Assembly (NCBI RefSeq): GCF_002013895.1
Contig: NZ_MAFQ01000019.1
Location: forward strand, 1-64,000
Length of the DNA: 64,000 nt
Direction: 5' to 3'
DNA from: Mycobacteroides franklinii
GTDB taxonomy: Bacteria > Actinomycetota > Actinomycetes > Mycobacteriales > Mycobacteriaceae
This document shows positions 41,315 through 50,473 of this stretch, piece after piece. The notes under the pieces were generated by a model. The model did no database searches. It worked only from the letters and a program-made list of their open reading frames with translations, and had not been told where the DNA came from. The translations under genes were made by a program, and so were the position numbers. The stretch's first letter is position 1; each line of letters starts with the position of its first letter.

Positions 41315-43833
41315 AACTCATGAACAAGAAAGCTGTTGTCATCGGCCACGGAATGGTCGGTCACCGATTCGTCCAGGTCCTGCGTGAACGCGATGCCACC
41401 GATCAGTGGCAGGTCACCGTTCTCGGCGAGGAAACCGACGCCGCCTACGACCGGGTGGCGCTGTCCTCGTACATCGACAGCTGGAACCGGGACACGCTGG
41501 CGCTCACCGGAAATGACTACGCCGACGATCCCATGGTGACACTGCACCTGGGGGATCGGGTGGTGGGTATCGACCGGGTGAACCAGACCGTCACGACAGC
41601 AGCGGGCACCGTGCTGGACTATGACGCGCTCGTCATGGCCACGGGGTCCTACCCCTTTGTGCCGCCGGTACCGGGCGGCGACGCCGACGGCTGCTTCGTC
41701 TATCGCACCATGGATGATCTCGACGCCATCAAGGCTGCCGCGGACAAGTCTCCGGGCAGCGCGGGTGTCGTCATCGGCGGCGGGCTGCTGGGGCTGGAGG
41801 CGGCGAATGCGTTGCGCCTCATGGGTTTGGCGCCGCATGTTGTGGAGCTGAATCCGCGACTGATGCACCTGCAGGTCGACGAGGGCGGTGGTGCCCTGTT
41901 GACCCGGCTGGTGACCGATCTGGGACTTACGGTGCACACCAGTGTGTCCACGCAGGCCATCGAGACGGCGGAGGACGGGTCGCTCTCCGTTCAGCTGTCG
42001 GACGGATCGGCGATCGACGCTTCGGTGCTGGTGTTCTCGGCGGGCATTCGGCCACGCGACGAGCTGGCCCGCGAATGCGGACTAGAACTGGCTGAACGCG
42101 GCGGAATTTTCACCGACCGTGGCTGCCAGACAAGCGATCTGCACATCTACGCGATCGGTGAGGTCGCGGCCATCGAGGGCCGCTGCTACGGACTGGTCGC
42201 GCCCGGATATACCACGGCCGAGATCGTCGCGGACCGGCTGCTCGGCGGCGACGCCGAATTCCCGGGCGCCGACCTGTCTACCAAGCTCAAGCTGCTCGGG
42301 GTGGACGTCGCCAGCTTCGGCGACGCCCACGCCGCCTCCGACGGCGCGCTGGAGGTCGTGTTCAACGACGCCACCAAGGGCACCTACGCCAAGCTCGTGG
42401 TGTCCGATGATGCGCGAACCCTGTTGGGCGGCATCCTCGTCGGTGACGCCAGCGCCTACGGCACCTTGCGGCCCATGCTCGGCCGGGAGCTGCCGGCAGA
42501 TCCGGCCTCGCTCATCGCGCCCGCCGGTGCGGAAATCGGGGTGGGCGCGCTGCCCGACGATGCGCAGATCTGCTCGTGCAACGCGGTCACCAAGGGGACG
42601 ATCTGCGGTGCCATCTGTGACGGCGCAACCGATGTGCCCGCTCTCAAGGCGGCGACCTGTGCCGGAACCTCCTGCGGTAGCTGCATTCCCATGCTCAAGC
42701 AGATTCTGGCCGCCCAGGGCATCGAGCAGTCCAAGGCGCTGTGCGAGCACTTCATGCAGTCGCGTGCCGAGCTGTTCCAGGTGGTGCAGGTGACCGGCAT
42801 CCGGACCTTCTCCGAGCTGATCGCCAAGCACGGCACCGGTACCGGCTGCGATATCTGCAAGCCCACCGTCGCGTCCATTCTGGCCTCCACATCCAGCGAT
42901 CACATCCTGGAAGGGGAGCAGGCCGCGCTGCAGGACACTAACGATCACTTCCTGGCCAATATGCAGAAGAACGGCACCTATTCGGTGGTGCCGCGCCTCC
43001 CGGGTGGTGAGGTGACTCCGGAGAAACTCATCGTGATCGGTGAAGTGGCCCAGGAATTCGGGCTGTACACCAAGATCACCGGCGGGCAGCGCATCGATCT
43101 GTTCGGTGCCCGGGTAGAACAGCTCCCACTGATCTGGAAGCGCCTCATCGATGCGGGCATGGAATCCGGTCAGGCGTACGGCAAGTCGCTGCGCACGGTG
43201 AAGAGCTGCGTGGGATCGACGTGGTGCCGGTACGGGGTCCAGGATTCGGTGGGCATGGCCGTCGAACTCGAATTGCGCTACCGCGGTTTGCGTTCCCCAC
43301 ACAAGCTGAAGATGGGTGTATCCGGGTGCGCGCGGGAATGCGCCGAGGCACGTGGTAAGGACATCGGCGTCATCGCCACCGAGAACGGCTGGAACCTGTA
43401 CGTCGGCGGCAACGGCGGAGCGACTCCTGTGCACGCGAAGTTGCTTGCCGGCGATCTGGATTCGGAGACATTGATCAAGTACATCGACAGGTACTTGATG
43501 TTCTACATTCGTACCGCGGACCGGCTGCAGCGCACCGCGCCCTGGCAGGAGGCCATTGAGGGCGGTCTGGACCACATCCGGGCAGTGGTGTGCGAGGACT
43601 CGCTCGGCATCGCCGACGAACTGGAAGCCGCGATGGCGCGCCATGTCGAGGGGTATGAGGACGAATGGGCGGCAGTTCTGGCCGACCCGGACAAGCTGCG
43701 CCGCTTCGTGTCGTTCGTGAACGCGCCGGATGAGCTGGATTCGACGATAGCGTTCGACGAGAGCGGGCCACGGAAGGTTCCGGTGTTGCTGGGTACCCCC
43801 GGATTCCGGTCTGTGACGGAGTCCGCAACATGA
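41311..43833 (+). CDS. nirB: Assimilatory nitrite reductase [NAD(P)H], large subunit
   Basis: The 840-residue enzyme reduces nitrite to ammonium. N-terminal FAD/NAD domains (GHGMVGHRF, then VIGGGLLGLEAANALR) are followed by a BFD-like [2Fe-2S] domain with ICSCNAV (about 421) and CAGTSCGSC (about 449). The C-terminal half is the sulfite/nitrite reductase core. It carries [4Fe-4S]/siroheme ligands in SCVGSTWCRYG (about 632 and 638) and GVSGCARECAE (about 671 and 675). GTG 41311 overlaps narK; ATG 41320 is an alternative start. The siroheme is likely supplied with help from the cbiX gene of this operon. Confidence 0.95.
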   Translation: MKLMNKKAVVIGHGMVGHRFVQVLRERDATDQWQVTVLGEETDAAYDRVALSSYIDSWNRDTLALTGNDYADDPMVTLHLGDRVVGIDRVNQTVTTAAGTVLDYDALVMATGSYPFVPPVPGGDADGCFVYRTMDDLDAIKAAADKSPGSAGVVIGGGLLGLEAANALRLMGLAPHVVELNPRLMHLQVDEGGGALLTRLVTDLGLTVHTSVSTQAIETAEDGSLSVQLSDGSAIDASVLVFSAGIRPRDELARECGLELAERGGIFTDRGCQTSDLHIYAIGEVAAIEGRCYGLVAPGYTTAEIVADRLLGGDAEFPGADLSTKLKLLGVDVASFGDAHAASDGALEVVFNDATKGTYAKLVVSDDARTLLGGILVGDASAYGTLRPMLGRELPADPASLIAPAGAEIGVGALPDDAQICSCNAVTKGTICGAICDGATDVPALKAATCAGTSCGSCIPMLKQILAAQGIEQSKALCEHFMQSRAELFQVVQVTGIRTFSELIAKHGTGTGCDICKPTVASILASTSSDHILEGEQAALQDTNDHFLANMQKNGTYSVVPRLPGGEVTPEKLIVIGEVAQEFGLYTKITGGQRIDLFGARVEQLPLIWKRLIDAGMESGQAYGKSLRTVKSCVGSTWCRYGVQDSVGMAVELELRYRGLRSPHKLKMGVSGCARECAEARGKDIGVIATENGWNLYVGGNGGATPVHAKLLAGDLDSETLIKYIDRYLMFYIRTADRLQRTAPWQEAIEGGLDHIRAVVCEDSLGIADELEAAMARHVEGYEDEWAAVLADPDKLRRFVSFVNAPDELDSTIAFDESGPRKVPVLLGTPGFRSVTESAT

Positions 43834-43917
43834 CGCGCGGACCGCGGTAATGCCCGGGTAACACAAGCCGGGTACACATGACATATCAGGTAGAAACACC
43901 GAGTAGAAAGGCCGGAG

Positions 43918-44316
43918 ATGACAATCGTGGACGCTCGCCCTCGACTGAGGCGGTACCAATACGTGTGGTCGACGGTCTGTGCGGTGGATTCGCTCACCCC
44001 GGGCCGGGGTGCTGCGGTTCTCCTTCCGGATGATGTGCAGGCCGCCTTGTTTCTGCTGCCCAGTGGGGAGCTTTACGCGGTCGGTAACATCGATCCATAC
44101 GGTCAGGCCGCCGTCATGTCGCGCGGTTTGACCGGTGACCGTGGCGGGGAGCCGACAGTGGCATCGCCACTGCTCAAGCAGGTGTTCTCGCTTATTGACG
44201 GGCGTTGCCTCGATGATGCGTCGCGCCGGTTGCCAGTCTTCGAGGTGCGGGTGATCAATGGAAACGTCGAAATCGGAATGCTCAGGAGCCGACACCGGAA
44301 CGCGGTCGCCGCGTAA
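43918..44316 (+). CDS. nirD: Nitrite reductase small subunit
   Basis: This 132-residue protein is the Rieske-like NirD partner of NirB. It has AALFLLPSGELYAVGNIDPYGQ, RGLTGDRGGEPTVASPLLKQVFSL and RLPVFEVRVING. The fold is Rieske-like, but the cluster-binding Cys/His set is absent, as is normal for NirD. It helps assemble the active nitrite reductase. The ATG has a GAAAGG ribosome site. The next gene begins inside it, which couples translation. Confidence 0.9.
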   Translation: MTIVDARPRLRRYQYVWSTVCAVDSLTPGRGAAVLLPDDVQAALFLLPSGELYAVGNIDPYGQAAVMSRGLTGDRGGEPTVASPLLKQVFSLIDGRCLDDASRRLPVFEVRVINGNVEIGMLRSRHRNAVAA

Positions 44317-45460
44317 CGAGCAAGAGCGTCGGCTCGACGGGTTCACGATCGGTGTCACTGCTGCGCGCCGTTCGGAAGAACTGATCGCGCTTTTGGAGCG
44401 CCGCGGGGCTGCCATTGTGTATGCCGCGGCCATCCGCATCATCCCGTTGGCCGACGATGCGGAGCTTCGGCAGGCCACCGAACTGGTCATTGCCAACCCG
44501 CCCGATCTGACGGTGGCCACCACCGGAATCGGCTTCCGCGGCTGGATCGAGGCCGCCGACGAATGGGGTGTGGCCGACAGTCTCAGGTCTGCGTTGGAGT
44601 CCGGACGTTTGGTGGCCCGCGGACCCAAGGCCACCGGAGCGATCCGTCAAGCGGGGCTGCGTGAAGAGTGGTCGCCCGCATCGGAGTCGTCGGCGGAAGT
44701 TCTGGATCGCCTGCTCGAAGAGGGTGTCGAGGGTCGGCGTATCGCCGTGCAACTTCATGGTGCCGCTACCGAATGGGAACCCATCGCCGATCTATGCGAG
44801 GCGCTGACAATCGCTGGTGCACAGGTGATCCGGGTGCCGGTGTACCGCTGGGAACCTCCGGAGGATCAGCGGCCGATGGACCGGATGATCTCCATGGCGA
44901 TCAATGCGGAGCTGGACGGGATCAGTTTCACGAGCGCTCCCGCGGTGGCCTCGATGCTTGGCCGTGCCAAGGCAACCGGCCGATTGGATGAGTTGTTGGC
45001 CGCGCTGCGGGCCAGGGTCGCACCGCTGTGTGTCGGGCCGGTGACGGCTGCGCCGCTGGAGGTGCTGGCCGTCCCGACGACGCAGCCTGAACGGGCGCGA
45101 TTGGGCGCGTTGGCCAGGCACATCGCCGACGAATTGACCAGGAGGGCGCCACGTTTCCACGCGGGCGGGCATATCGTCAGTGTGCGCAGCTGCGGGATCG
45201 CGGTCGACGGCGAAACACGACAGATATCCCCGGCGGGTATGGCGCTGATGAAGCGGCTGATGGTGCGTCCCGGCCAGGTGGTGTCCCGCGAGGACCTGTT
45301 GGCCGCGCTGCCTGGAGGCGGAGACGACACCCATGCCGTCGAGACGGCGATGACCCGTCTACGGGCTGCCCTCGGTGCGCCGAAAGTGATTCAGACAGTG
45401 GTGAAGCGGGGTTACCGGTTGGCGATCGATCCGACCATGATTGGGGAATGTCATGGCTGA
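44258..45460 (+). CDS. Uroporphyrinogen-III synthase-like protein with C-terminal response-regulator-type DNA-binding domain
   Basis: This 400-residue protein has a HemD-like N-terminal two-lobed domain (about 30-275; FTIGVTAARRSEELIALLERRG, VAVQLHG-type hinge and ISFTSAPAV). An OmpR/trans_reg_C winged helix follows (about 300-395; LMKRLMVRPGQVVSREDLLAALP, then AVETAMTRLRAALG and VKRGYRLA). The M. tuberculosis counterpart is Rv0260c, beside nirBD and narK3 there as well. The HemD half may bind a tetrapyrrole to control the operon; that is inference. It overlaps nirD by 59 bp and the chelatase gene by 8 bp. Confidence 0.9.
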   Translation: METSKSECSGADTGTRSPRNEQERRLDGFTIGVTAARRSEELIALLERRGAAIVYAAAIRIIPLADDAELRQATELVIANPPDLTVATTGIGFRGWIEAADEWGVADSLRSALESGRLVARGPKATGAIRQAGLREEWSPASESSAEVLDRLLEEGVEGRRIAVQLHGAATEWEPIADLCEALTIAGAQVIRVPVYRWEPPEDQRPMDRMISMAINAELDGISFTSAPAVASMLGRAKATGRLDELLAALRARVAPLCVGPVTAAPLEVLAVPTTQPERARLGALARHIADELTRRAPRFHAGGHIVSVRSCGIAVDGETRQISPAGMALMKRLMVRPGQVVSREDLLAALPGGGDDTHAVETAMTRLRAALGAPKVIQTVVKRGYRLAIDPTMIGECHG

Positions 45461-46151
45461 GCTGGTACTGGTCGCTCACGGAACCCGCTCTGTCGCCGGT
45501 GTAGAGAACATCGCCGCTCTCGCGGAGGCGGTGTCGAGACGTGTCGGTTCGGTGCGGACCGCCTTCGTCGATGTGCTGGGTCCGACCCCGTCAGAGGTGC
45601 TCTCGACGATCGATGGCCCCGCGGTGTTGCTTCCGGCCTTTCTGGCATCGGGATACCATGTGCACCACGATATTCCGCAGCACATTGAGCTGAGTGGACA
45701 TCCCGACGTGGCCGTTACGAAAACGTTGGGGCCCGATCCGGTGTTGGCCACGGTCATGACGGAGCGGTTGCGCGAGGCCGGGTGGTGCCGTGGTGATGCG
45801 GTAGTGCTCGCTGCGGCAGGATCTTCGGATCCCGGTGCCCGCCATGAGGTCCACACCGCGGCCAGCATGTTGGCACGCCACACCGGCCCCGTGAAGGTGG
45901 GCTACATCGCGACGGGGGAGCCGCGAGTGTCCGACATGGTCGCGGAACTGCGCGCGACCGGTCGGCGCGTCTTCATCGCGTCGTACCTGTTGGCGCATGG
46001 GCTGTTTCAGGAACGCCTCACCGACGCCGGTGCCGACGGTGTCGCACAACCGCTGGGTGTACATCCCGAGATCGTGAATCTGATGGTGCGGCGCTTCGCC
46101 TCGGCTGCGGCGGTGGTGGGTGCGCTAGAAGCCGTGGCGGACATCGCGTAG
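45453..46151 (+). CDS. cbiX: Sirohydrochlorin chelatase (CbiX/SirB-like)
   Basis: A 232-residue, two-repeat CbiX-type chelatase. It has the strand VLVAHGTRS near the start with the metal-binding His (VAHG), a second VLAAAGSSDPGARHE and the DVLGPTPSEV loop. It inserts Fe2+ (or Co2+) into sirohydrochlorin; in this operon it should make the siroheme of NirB. ATG 45453 overlaps the stop of the HemD-like gene. Its 3' end converges on and overlaps the atl gene by 27 bp. Confidence 0.85.
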   Translation: MAELVLVAHGTRSVAGVENIAALAEAVSRRVGSVRTAFVDVLGPTPSEVLSTIDGPAVLLPAFLASGYHVHHDIPQHIELSGHPDVAVTKTLGPDPVLATVMTERLREAGWCRGDAVVLAAAGSSDPGARHEVHTAASMLARHTGPVKVGYIATGEPRVSDMVAELRATGRRVFIASYLLAHGLFQERLTDAGADGVAQPLGVHPEIVNLMVRRFASAAAVVGALEAVADIA

Positions 46152-46421
46152 CGCGATCCGACCGTCCACGGCGAGTACGCCCTCGGCCCTGAGCAGTTCG
46201 AGCTGACGGGTCCGGATGTGCGGTGCGGGGCGCCCGCTCGCGCCGATGACGCGATGCCAGGGCAGATCCGCCGAGTCGGTGCGCATGATCCAGCCCACGA
46301 TCCGTGCGCTGGAAAGTCCTGCGGCGTCTGCGATATCACCGTATGTGGCCACTCGCCCGGCCGGTATGGACGCGACCAGTGAGCGCACGAGCTCGACTTG
46401 TTCCTCGGTGACGGTCGCCAT
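46125..46421 (-). CDS. atl: Alkyltransferase-like protein (Atl, MGMT-related, Rv3204-like)
   Basis: This 98-residue protein matches the C-terminal DNA-binding part of O6-alkylguanine-DNA alkyltransferases. It has IPAGRVATYGDIADAAG, the helix ending in RIVGWIMR and the active-site motif PWHRVI, where the acceptor Cys of PCHRVI is replaced by Trp. Proteins with this change flip and flag O6-alkylguanine for nucleotide excision repair without removing the alkyl group. It starts 2 bp after the lipV-like stop, so the two are co-transcribed. Confidence 0.92.
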   Translation of the reverse strand: MATVTEEQVELVRSLVASIPAGRVATYGDIADAAGLSSARIVGWIMRTDSADLPWHRVIGASGRPAPHIRTRQLELLRAEGVLAVDGRIALRDVRHGF

Positions 46422-46423
46422 GA

Positions 46424-47206
46424 TTACTCCAGGTGTGACCGTATCGCGGCGGCGGTCTCGGTGGGTCGGGATTGCGACACCATGTGATCGCAGTCGATGT
46501 CGATCAGCTCGAACCGGTCGCCGAGCGTGGCCCGCAGAGCATCCAGAAGTTCGGATGTCACATAGGCGGGCGAGGTGCGCGTGGCGCGTAGCAGGGTGAC
46601 ACGAATGATGTTGGCGGGTAGCGAAATATCGCGGGCCAGCTCGCTCCACGCGGTGACCACGGCGGGCAGATTCATCCGCCAGCCCCATCGGCCGTTTGGC
46701 AACGGGATCAGGTGCTCGTCCAGTTCGGCTTCGATGACGTGATCCGGTACGTCCGACCACGCCCCTGCGACCTTGTCCGACTTGGCCTCGGCGCGGTCGG
46801 TGTAGTCCGGGTAGGCCACCATCTGGTCGGCAATCTGCCGCATCCAGTCGCCGTCCAATCCGATTGCCGGGTCCAGCAGTACCAGCGACTTCACCAGGTC
46901 GGGCCTGCGTGCCGCGAGGTGCAACGCGGTGGCGCCTCCAAACGAGTGTGCCACCACCACGATGGGCCCGGTCTGCGCTTCGTCGAGCACGGCCGCGACC
47001 GCATCGGCGTGTGCTTCCAAGGACCACGGCGCGGTCGCGGGGGAGTGTCCGTGCCCCAGCAGGTCCGGTGCCACGGCGGACACATCGGTGAGGTGTTCGT
47101 CGAACAGCGGCGCCCAGCGTCTGCCATGCCCGGTGAGTCCATGCAACGCCAGCAGGCGTGCCGGTTCATCGGGTCCGTATCGGTGGGTCTTCAGCGTCGG
47201 TGTCAC
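46424..47206 (-). CDS. lipV: Alpha/beta hydrolase (LipV-like, Rv3203)
   Basis: A 260-residue lipase/esterase-type hydrolase. It has the oxyanion strand LLALHGLTGHG, nucleophile Ser in AHSFGG (about 94), the Asp region LVLLDPAIGLDG and a His in DIDCDHMVSQS. The GxSxG variant is HSFGG. The M. tuberculosis homologue LipV is described as a lipase; the substrate here is open. It is upstream of and coupled to atl, next to the AdnAB operon but on the other strand. Confidence 0.85.
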   Translation of the reverse strand: MTPTLKTHRYGPDEPARLLALHGLTGHGRRWAPLFDEHLTDVSAVAPDLLGHGHSPATAPWSLEAHADAVAAVLDEAQTGPIVVVAHSFGGATALHLAARRPDLVKSLVLLDPAIGLDGDWMRQIADQMVAYPDYTDRAEAKSDKVAGAWSDVPDHVIEAELDEHLIPLPNGRWGWRMNLPAVVTAWSELARDISLPANIIRVTLLRATRTSPAYVTSELLDALRATLGDRFELIDIDCDHMVSQSRPTETAAAIRSHLE

Positions 47207-47296
47207 TCGCGGAATCCTGCCACGATCCTCGGGTGATCGTTGCGGGGGATCGCCAGGTCAGATCCACTTGTCGGACCCTCGTGCTGTGATCTGCAC

Positions 47297-50200
47297 ATGC
47301 CGACGCCGCCGCTTTCGACCCGATCCTGGGACGGCGCGGCGGCAGAACTGCTGGACCCTGCCGGTAAAGGCCGATTCGTGGTGGTCGGTGGTAGCGGAAC
47401 CGGCAAGACGAGCCTGCTGGTCGATATCGTGGCCGCCCACACCGCTGCCGGCGTGAGCCCGGGGTCCATTCTTGTGCTCACCGGTTCCCACCGGGCGAGC
47501 GCCGATCTGCGTAACAGGGTCTCGGCTGCGGTGTTTGAACGCGCTGCCGCCGTCGCGATTCGTGAACCCATGGTCCGCACGGTGCATTCGTACGCCTTCG
47601 CCGTGCTCGCTGCGCACGCCGCCCGTCAGGGCAATCCGCCACCGCGCCTGATCACCGCAGCCGAGCAAGACAGCATTGTGCGGGAATTGTTGTGCGGCAA
47701 TGCTGAAGACAACAGTGGCTCATGGCCCGCATCGCTGCGGCCGGCGTTGACCACGGCCGGCTTCGCCACCGGCGTGCGCGATCTGATGGCACGGTGCACC
47801 GAGCGTGGCGTGGATGCCAAGGAGCTACGTGCGATCGGACGGCGGCACAGTCGTCCGGAGTGGATTGGGGTCGCCGATCTTGCGCGAGAGTACGAGGAGG
47901 TCATGCTGCTGCGGTCCGCGGTGGGTATGGCGGCTCCGCAGGCCACGGTGCCCGCGCTCGGTGCCGCCGAGCTCGTCGGATCGGCGTTGGAGACCTTCGC
48001 CATCGAGCCGGAAATTCTTGCGATGGAACGCGATCGCATCGATCTTCTCCTGGTGGACGATTCCCAGCATCTCGACCCACAGGCGGCGCTGCTGGTGCGG
48101 CTGCTGGCCGAAAGGGCCGGCGTCTGTGTCATCGCCGGCGACCCCAATCAAACTGTGTTCGGGTTCCGTGGTGCCGATACACAGCTGTTGCAGATTGGTG
48201 CCGACAGCAGCGCCACGATGATCGAACTCCAGGGTTCGCACCGCTGCGCCGCACCCGTCGCCGAGCTTGCCAACGCGGTAGCCCAGCGGCTGCCCGGCAG
48301 CTCTCCGGCACGGGTCATCCACGGGGCGGAGAACCCCGCGGCCGCTGTTCGTCTTGCCTCGGTGCCCACCGAAACCGTCGAAGCGTCGCTGATCGTCGAC
48401 CTCCTGCGCCGATCGCATTTGATCGACGGTGTGCCGTGGTCGCAGATGGCGGTGATTGTCCGGTCGGTCCCGCGCAGCGGTGCGGCCCTGCGCCGTGCCC
48501 TGCAATCGGCAGGAGTTCCCGTGCACGCGGAGTCGCACGACGGGCCGGTGGCTGCGGTTCCCGCCGTGCATGCGCTGCTGCTCGCGGTCTCTGCCGCTCA
48601 GGGGGATGTGCACGACGAGGACGCGGCGACACTGGTAACCGGTCCGTTCGGGCGGGTTGATCCCGTGGCGCTGAGGCGGTTACGACGCCAACTGCTGCGC
48701 GCCGAGGAGGCCCGGGGCGGTGAACGCAGCAGCGCGGAGCTGCTGCGTGTGGTTCTCGTCGACGCCGATGACACCCACTTGGCAGCACTCACGGACATCC
48801 AGGCTGCTCCGCTGCGACGCGTGCGCGCAGTGATCGCGGCCGCTCGTGAGGCCATAGCCGCCGGGGCCAGCGTCCTGGACGTGCTGTGGTCGGCGTGGAC
48901 TCGGTCCGGTCTGCAGCGGCGCTGGGATGGGTTATCGCAACGCGGAGGTCCGCTGGGTGCCCAGGCCGATCGGGATCTCGATGCCGTGTCGGCGCTATTT
49001 GACCTTGCCTCCGAGCATGTGGCGCGCACACCGGGTATCGGCGTGACGGGTCTGATCGACCACATCCGGTCATTGGCGCTGGCCGGTCAGCGCGCGACGC
49101 GACTCGAACCCGATGCCGTCGCCATTGTCAGCGCGCATGCTGCCGTGGGCAGGCAGTGGGATGTGGTCGCGATCCCCGGTGTCCAGGAAGGACTGTGGCC
49201 CAACACCGCGGTGCGGGGCGGGGTGCTGCGTACTCAGCAGCTGATGGATGTGCTGGCGGACATTGATCACGCTGCACACGTCGACGGAGCGGCCGTCGCA
49301 CTCGCCGAGGAACGCCGCCTGCTGCTGCTGGCCGTGGGGCGAGCGGCGCGCCGAGTTCTGGTTACGGCCGTCGACAATGAGAACACCGACATGGGCGGCG
49401 GACCCGCGATGGCGTCACGTTTCCTCACCGAACTCATGGTGGCCCATCCGGAATGGGTGATGCCCGAATACCGTCCGGGCACAATGGAATCGCGAGCGCT
49501 GACCGCCGCGAACCTCGTCGGCGAACTGCGCGCCGTCGTCACTGCCGCACACGGAGAGGTGAGTGAAACTCGCCGCCGCGGCGCGGCCCGACAGCTGGCC
49601 CGGCTCGCGGACGCCGGAGTGCCCGGTGCGAATCCGGAAACCTGGTACGGGCTTGCCGATGTCAGCAGTGAGCAGCCGCTGTGGCAAGCCGAGGACGGTC
49701 CGATCCGTTTGTCGCCTTCCAATGTCGAGACACTCATGGCATGTCCGCTGCGCTGGCTGCTGGAACGGCACGGTGGCACCGACCTCACCGATCCGCGCCG
49801 GGCGCTGGGCACATTGGTCCATGAGCTTGTCGGCGTGCACTCCGCAGATCCGGACACGATGCGTCGCGAGCTCGACAAGGCCTGGGAATCAATGCCGTTC
49901 GAATCGCAGTGGTACGCGCGCAACGAGCTGGCCCGGCATCAGGAGCTTTTGGAGGCGTTCACCTCCTGGCGTGCATCGACTCGTGGTGAACTCACCGAGG
50001 TCGGTCGCGAGATCGGTGTCGATGGAGTTCTTTCGCGCGATGGTCACCCGCAGGTGCGACTGGTCGGTCGCATCGACCGGTTGGAACGGGATGCGGAGGG
50101 GCGCCCCGTCGTCATCGACATCAAGACCGGGAAGAGTCCCGCCACCAAAGACGATGCGCAACAACACGCTCAGCTCGCCGCATATCAGGTGGCTGCCGCC

Positions 50201-50473
50201 GAGGGGCTTATCGACGGTCAACCCGCGGGTGAACCCGGTGGCGGCCGCTTGGTGTACATCGCCAAGCCCAACCTCGATGTCGGTGCCACCCAACGCCATC
50301 AGGATCCGTTGACCCCGGAGGTCCAGGACACCTGGCGTGAGACCATCCACCGCGCGGCGGCCAACACGCAAGGTCCGGTCTTCGTCGCACGAGTCAACGA
50401 TGGCTGTGGGCATTGCCCGCTGAGGACCTGCTGCCCCGCGCAGACCGATGGGCAGGCAGTGTGTCAGTCGTGA
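47297..50473 (+). CDS. adnA: ATP-dependent helicase/nuclease AdnA
   Basis: This 1058-residue protein is the first subunit of the mycobacterial AdnAB end-resection machine, which replaces RecBCD. A UvrD-like motor has Walker A VVGGSGTGKTSL (about residue 32) and motif II VDDSQHL. The C-terminal RecB-type nuclease has the catalytic VIDIKTGKSP (about 940). A four-Cys iron-sulfur group lies near the end, in CGHCPLRTCC and the last Cys. It overlaps adnB by 4 bp, so the two are coupled. It acts on double-strand breaks together with AdnB. Confidence 0.95.
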   Translation: MPTPPLSTRSWDGAAAELLDPAGKGRFVVVGGSGTGKTSLLVDIVAAHTAAGVSPGSILVLTGSHRASADLRNRVSAAVFERAAAVAIREPMVRTVHSYAFAVLAAHAARQGNPPPRLITAAEQDSIVRELLCGNAEDNSGSWPASLRPALTTAGFATGVRDLMARCTERGVDAKELRAIGRRHSRPEWIGVADLAREYEEVMLLRSAVGMAAPQATVPALGAAELVGSALETFAIEPEILAMERDRIDLLLVDDSQHLDPQAALLVRLLAERAGVCVIAGDPNQTVFGFRGADTQLLQIGADSSATMIELQGSHRCAAPVAELANAVAQRLPGSSPARVIHGAENPAAAVRLASVPTETVEASLIVDLLRRSHLIDGVPWSQMAVIVRSVPRSGAALRRALQSAGVPVHAESHDGPVAAVPAVHALLLAVSAAQGDVHDEDAATLVTGPFGRVDPVALRRLRRQLLRAEEARGGERSSAELLRVVLVDADDTHLAALTDIQAAPLRRVRAVIAAAREAIAAGASVLDVLWSAWTRSGLQRRWDGLSQRGGPLGAQADRDLDAVSALFDLASEHVARTPGIGVTGLIDHIRSLALAGQRATRLEPDAVAIVSAHAAVGRQWDVVAIPGVQEGLWPNTAVRGGVLRTQQLMDVLADIDHAAHVDGAAVALAEERRLLLLAVGRAARRVLVTAVDNENTDMGGGPAMASRFLTELMVAHPEWVMPEYRPGTMESRALTAANLVGELRAVVTAAHGEVSETRRRGAARQLARLADAGVPGANPETWYGLADVSSEQPLWQAEDGPIRLSPSNVETLMACPLRWLLERHGGTDLTDPRRALGTLVHELVGVHSADPDTMRRELDKAWESMPFESQWYARNELARHQELLEAFTSWRASTRGELTEVGREIGVDGVLSRDGHPQVRLVGRIDRLERDAEGRPVVIDIKTGKSPATKDDAQQHAQLAAYQVAAAEGLIDGQPAGEPGGGRLVYIAKPNLDVGATQRHQDPLTPEVQDTWRETIHRAAANTQGPVFVARVNDGCGHCPLRTCCPAQTDGQAVCQS

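Noticed and set aside
42082..44634. An 850-codon open frame on the minus strand
   Set aside because: It is the antisense of nirB and nirD with low-complexity composition; the plus-strand genes are unambiguous.
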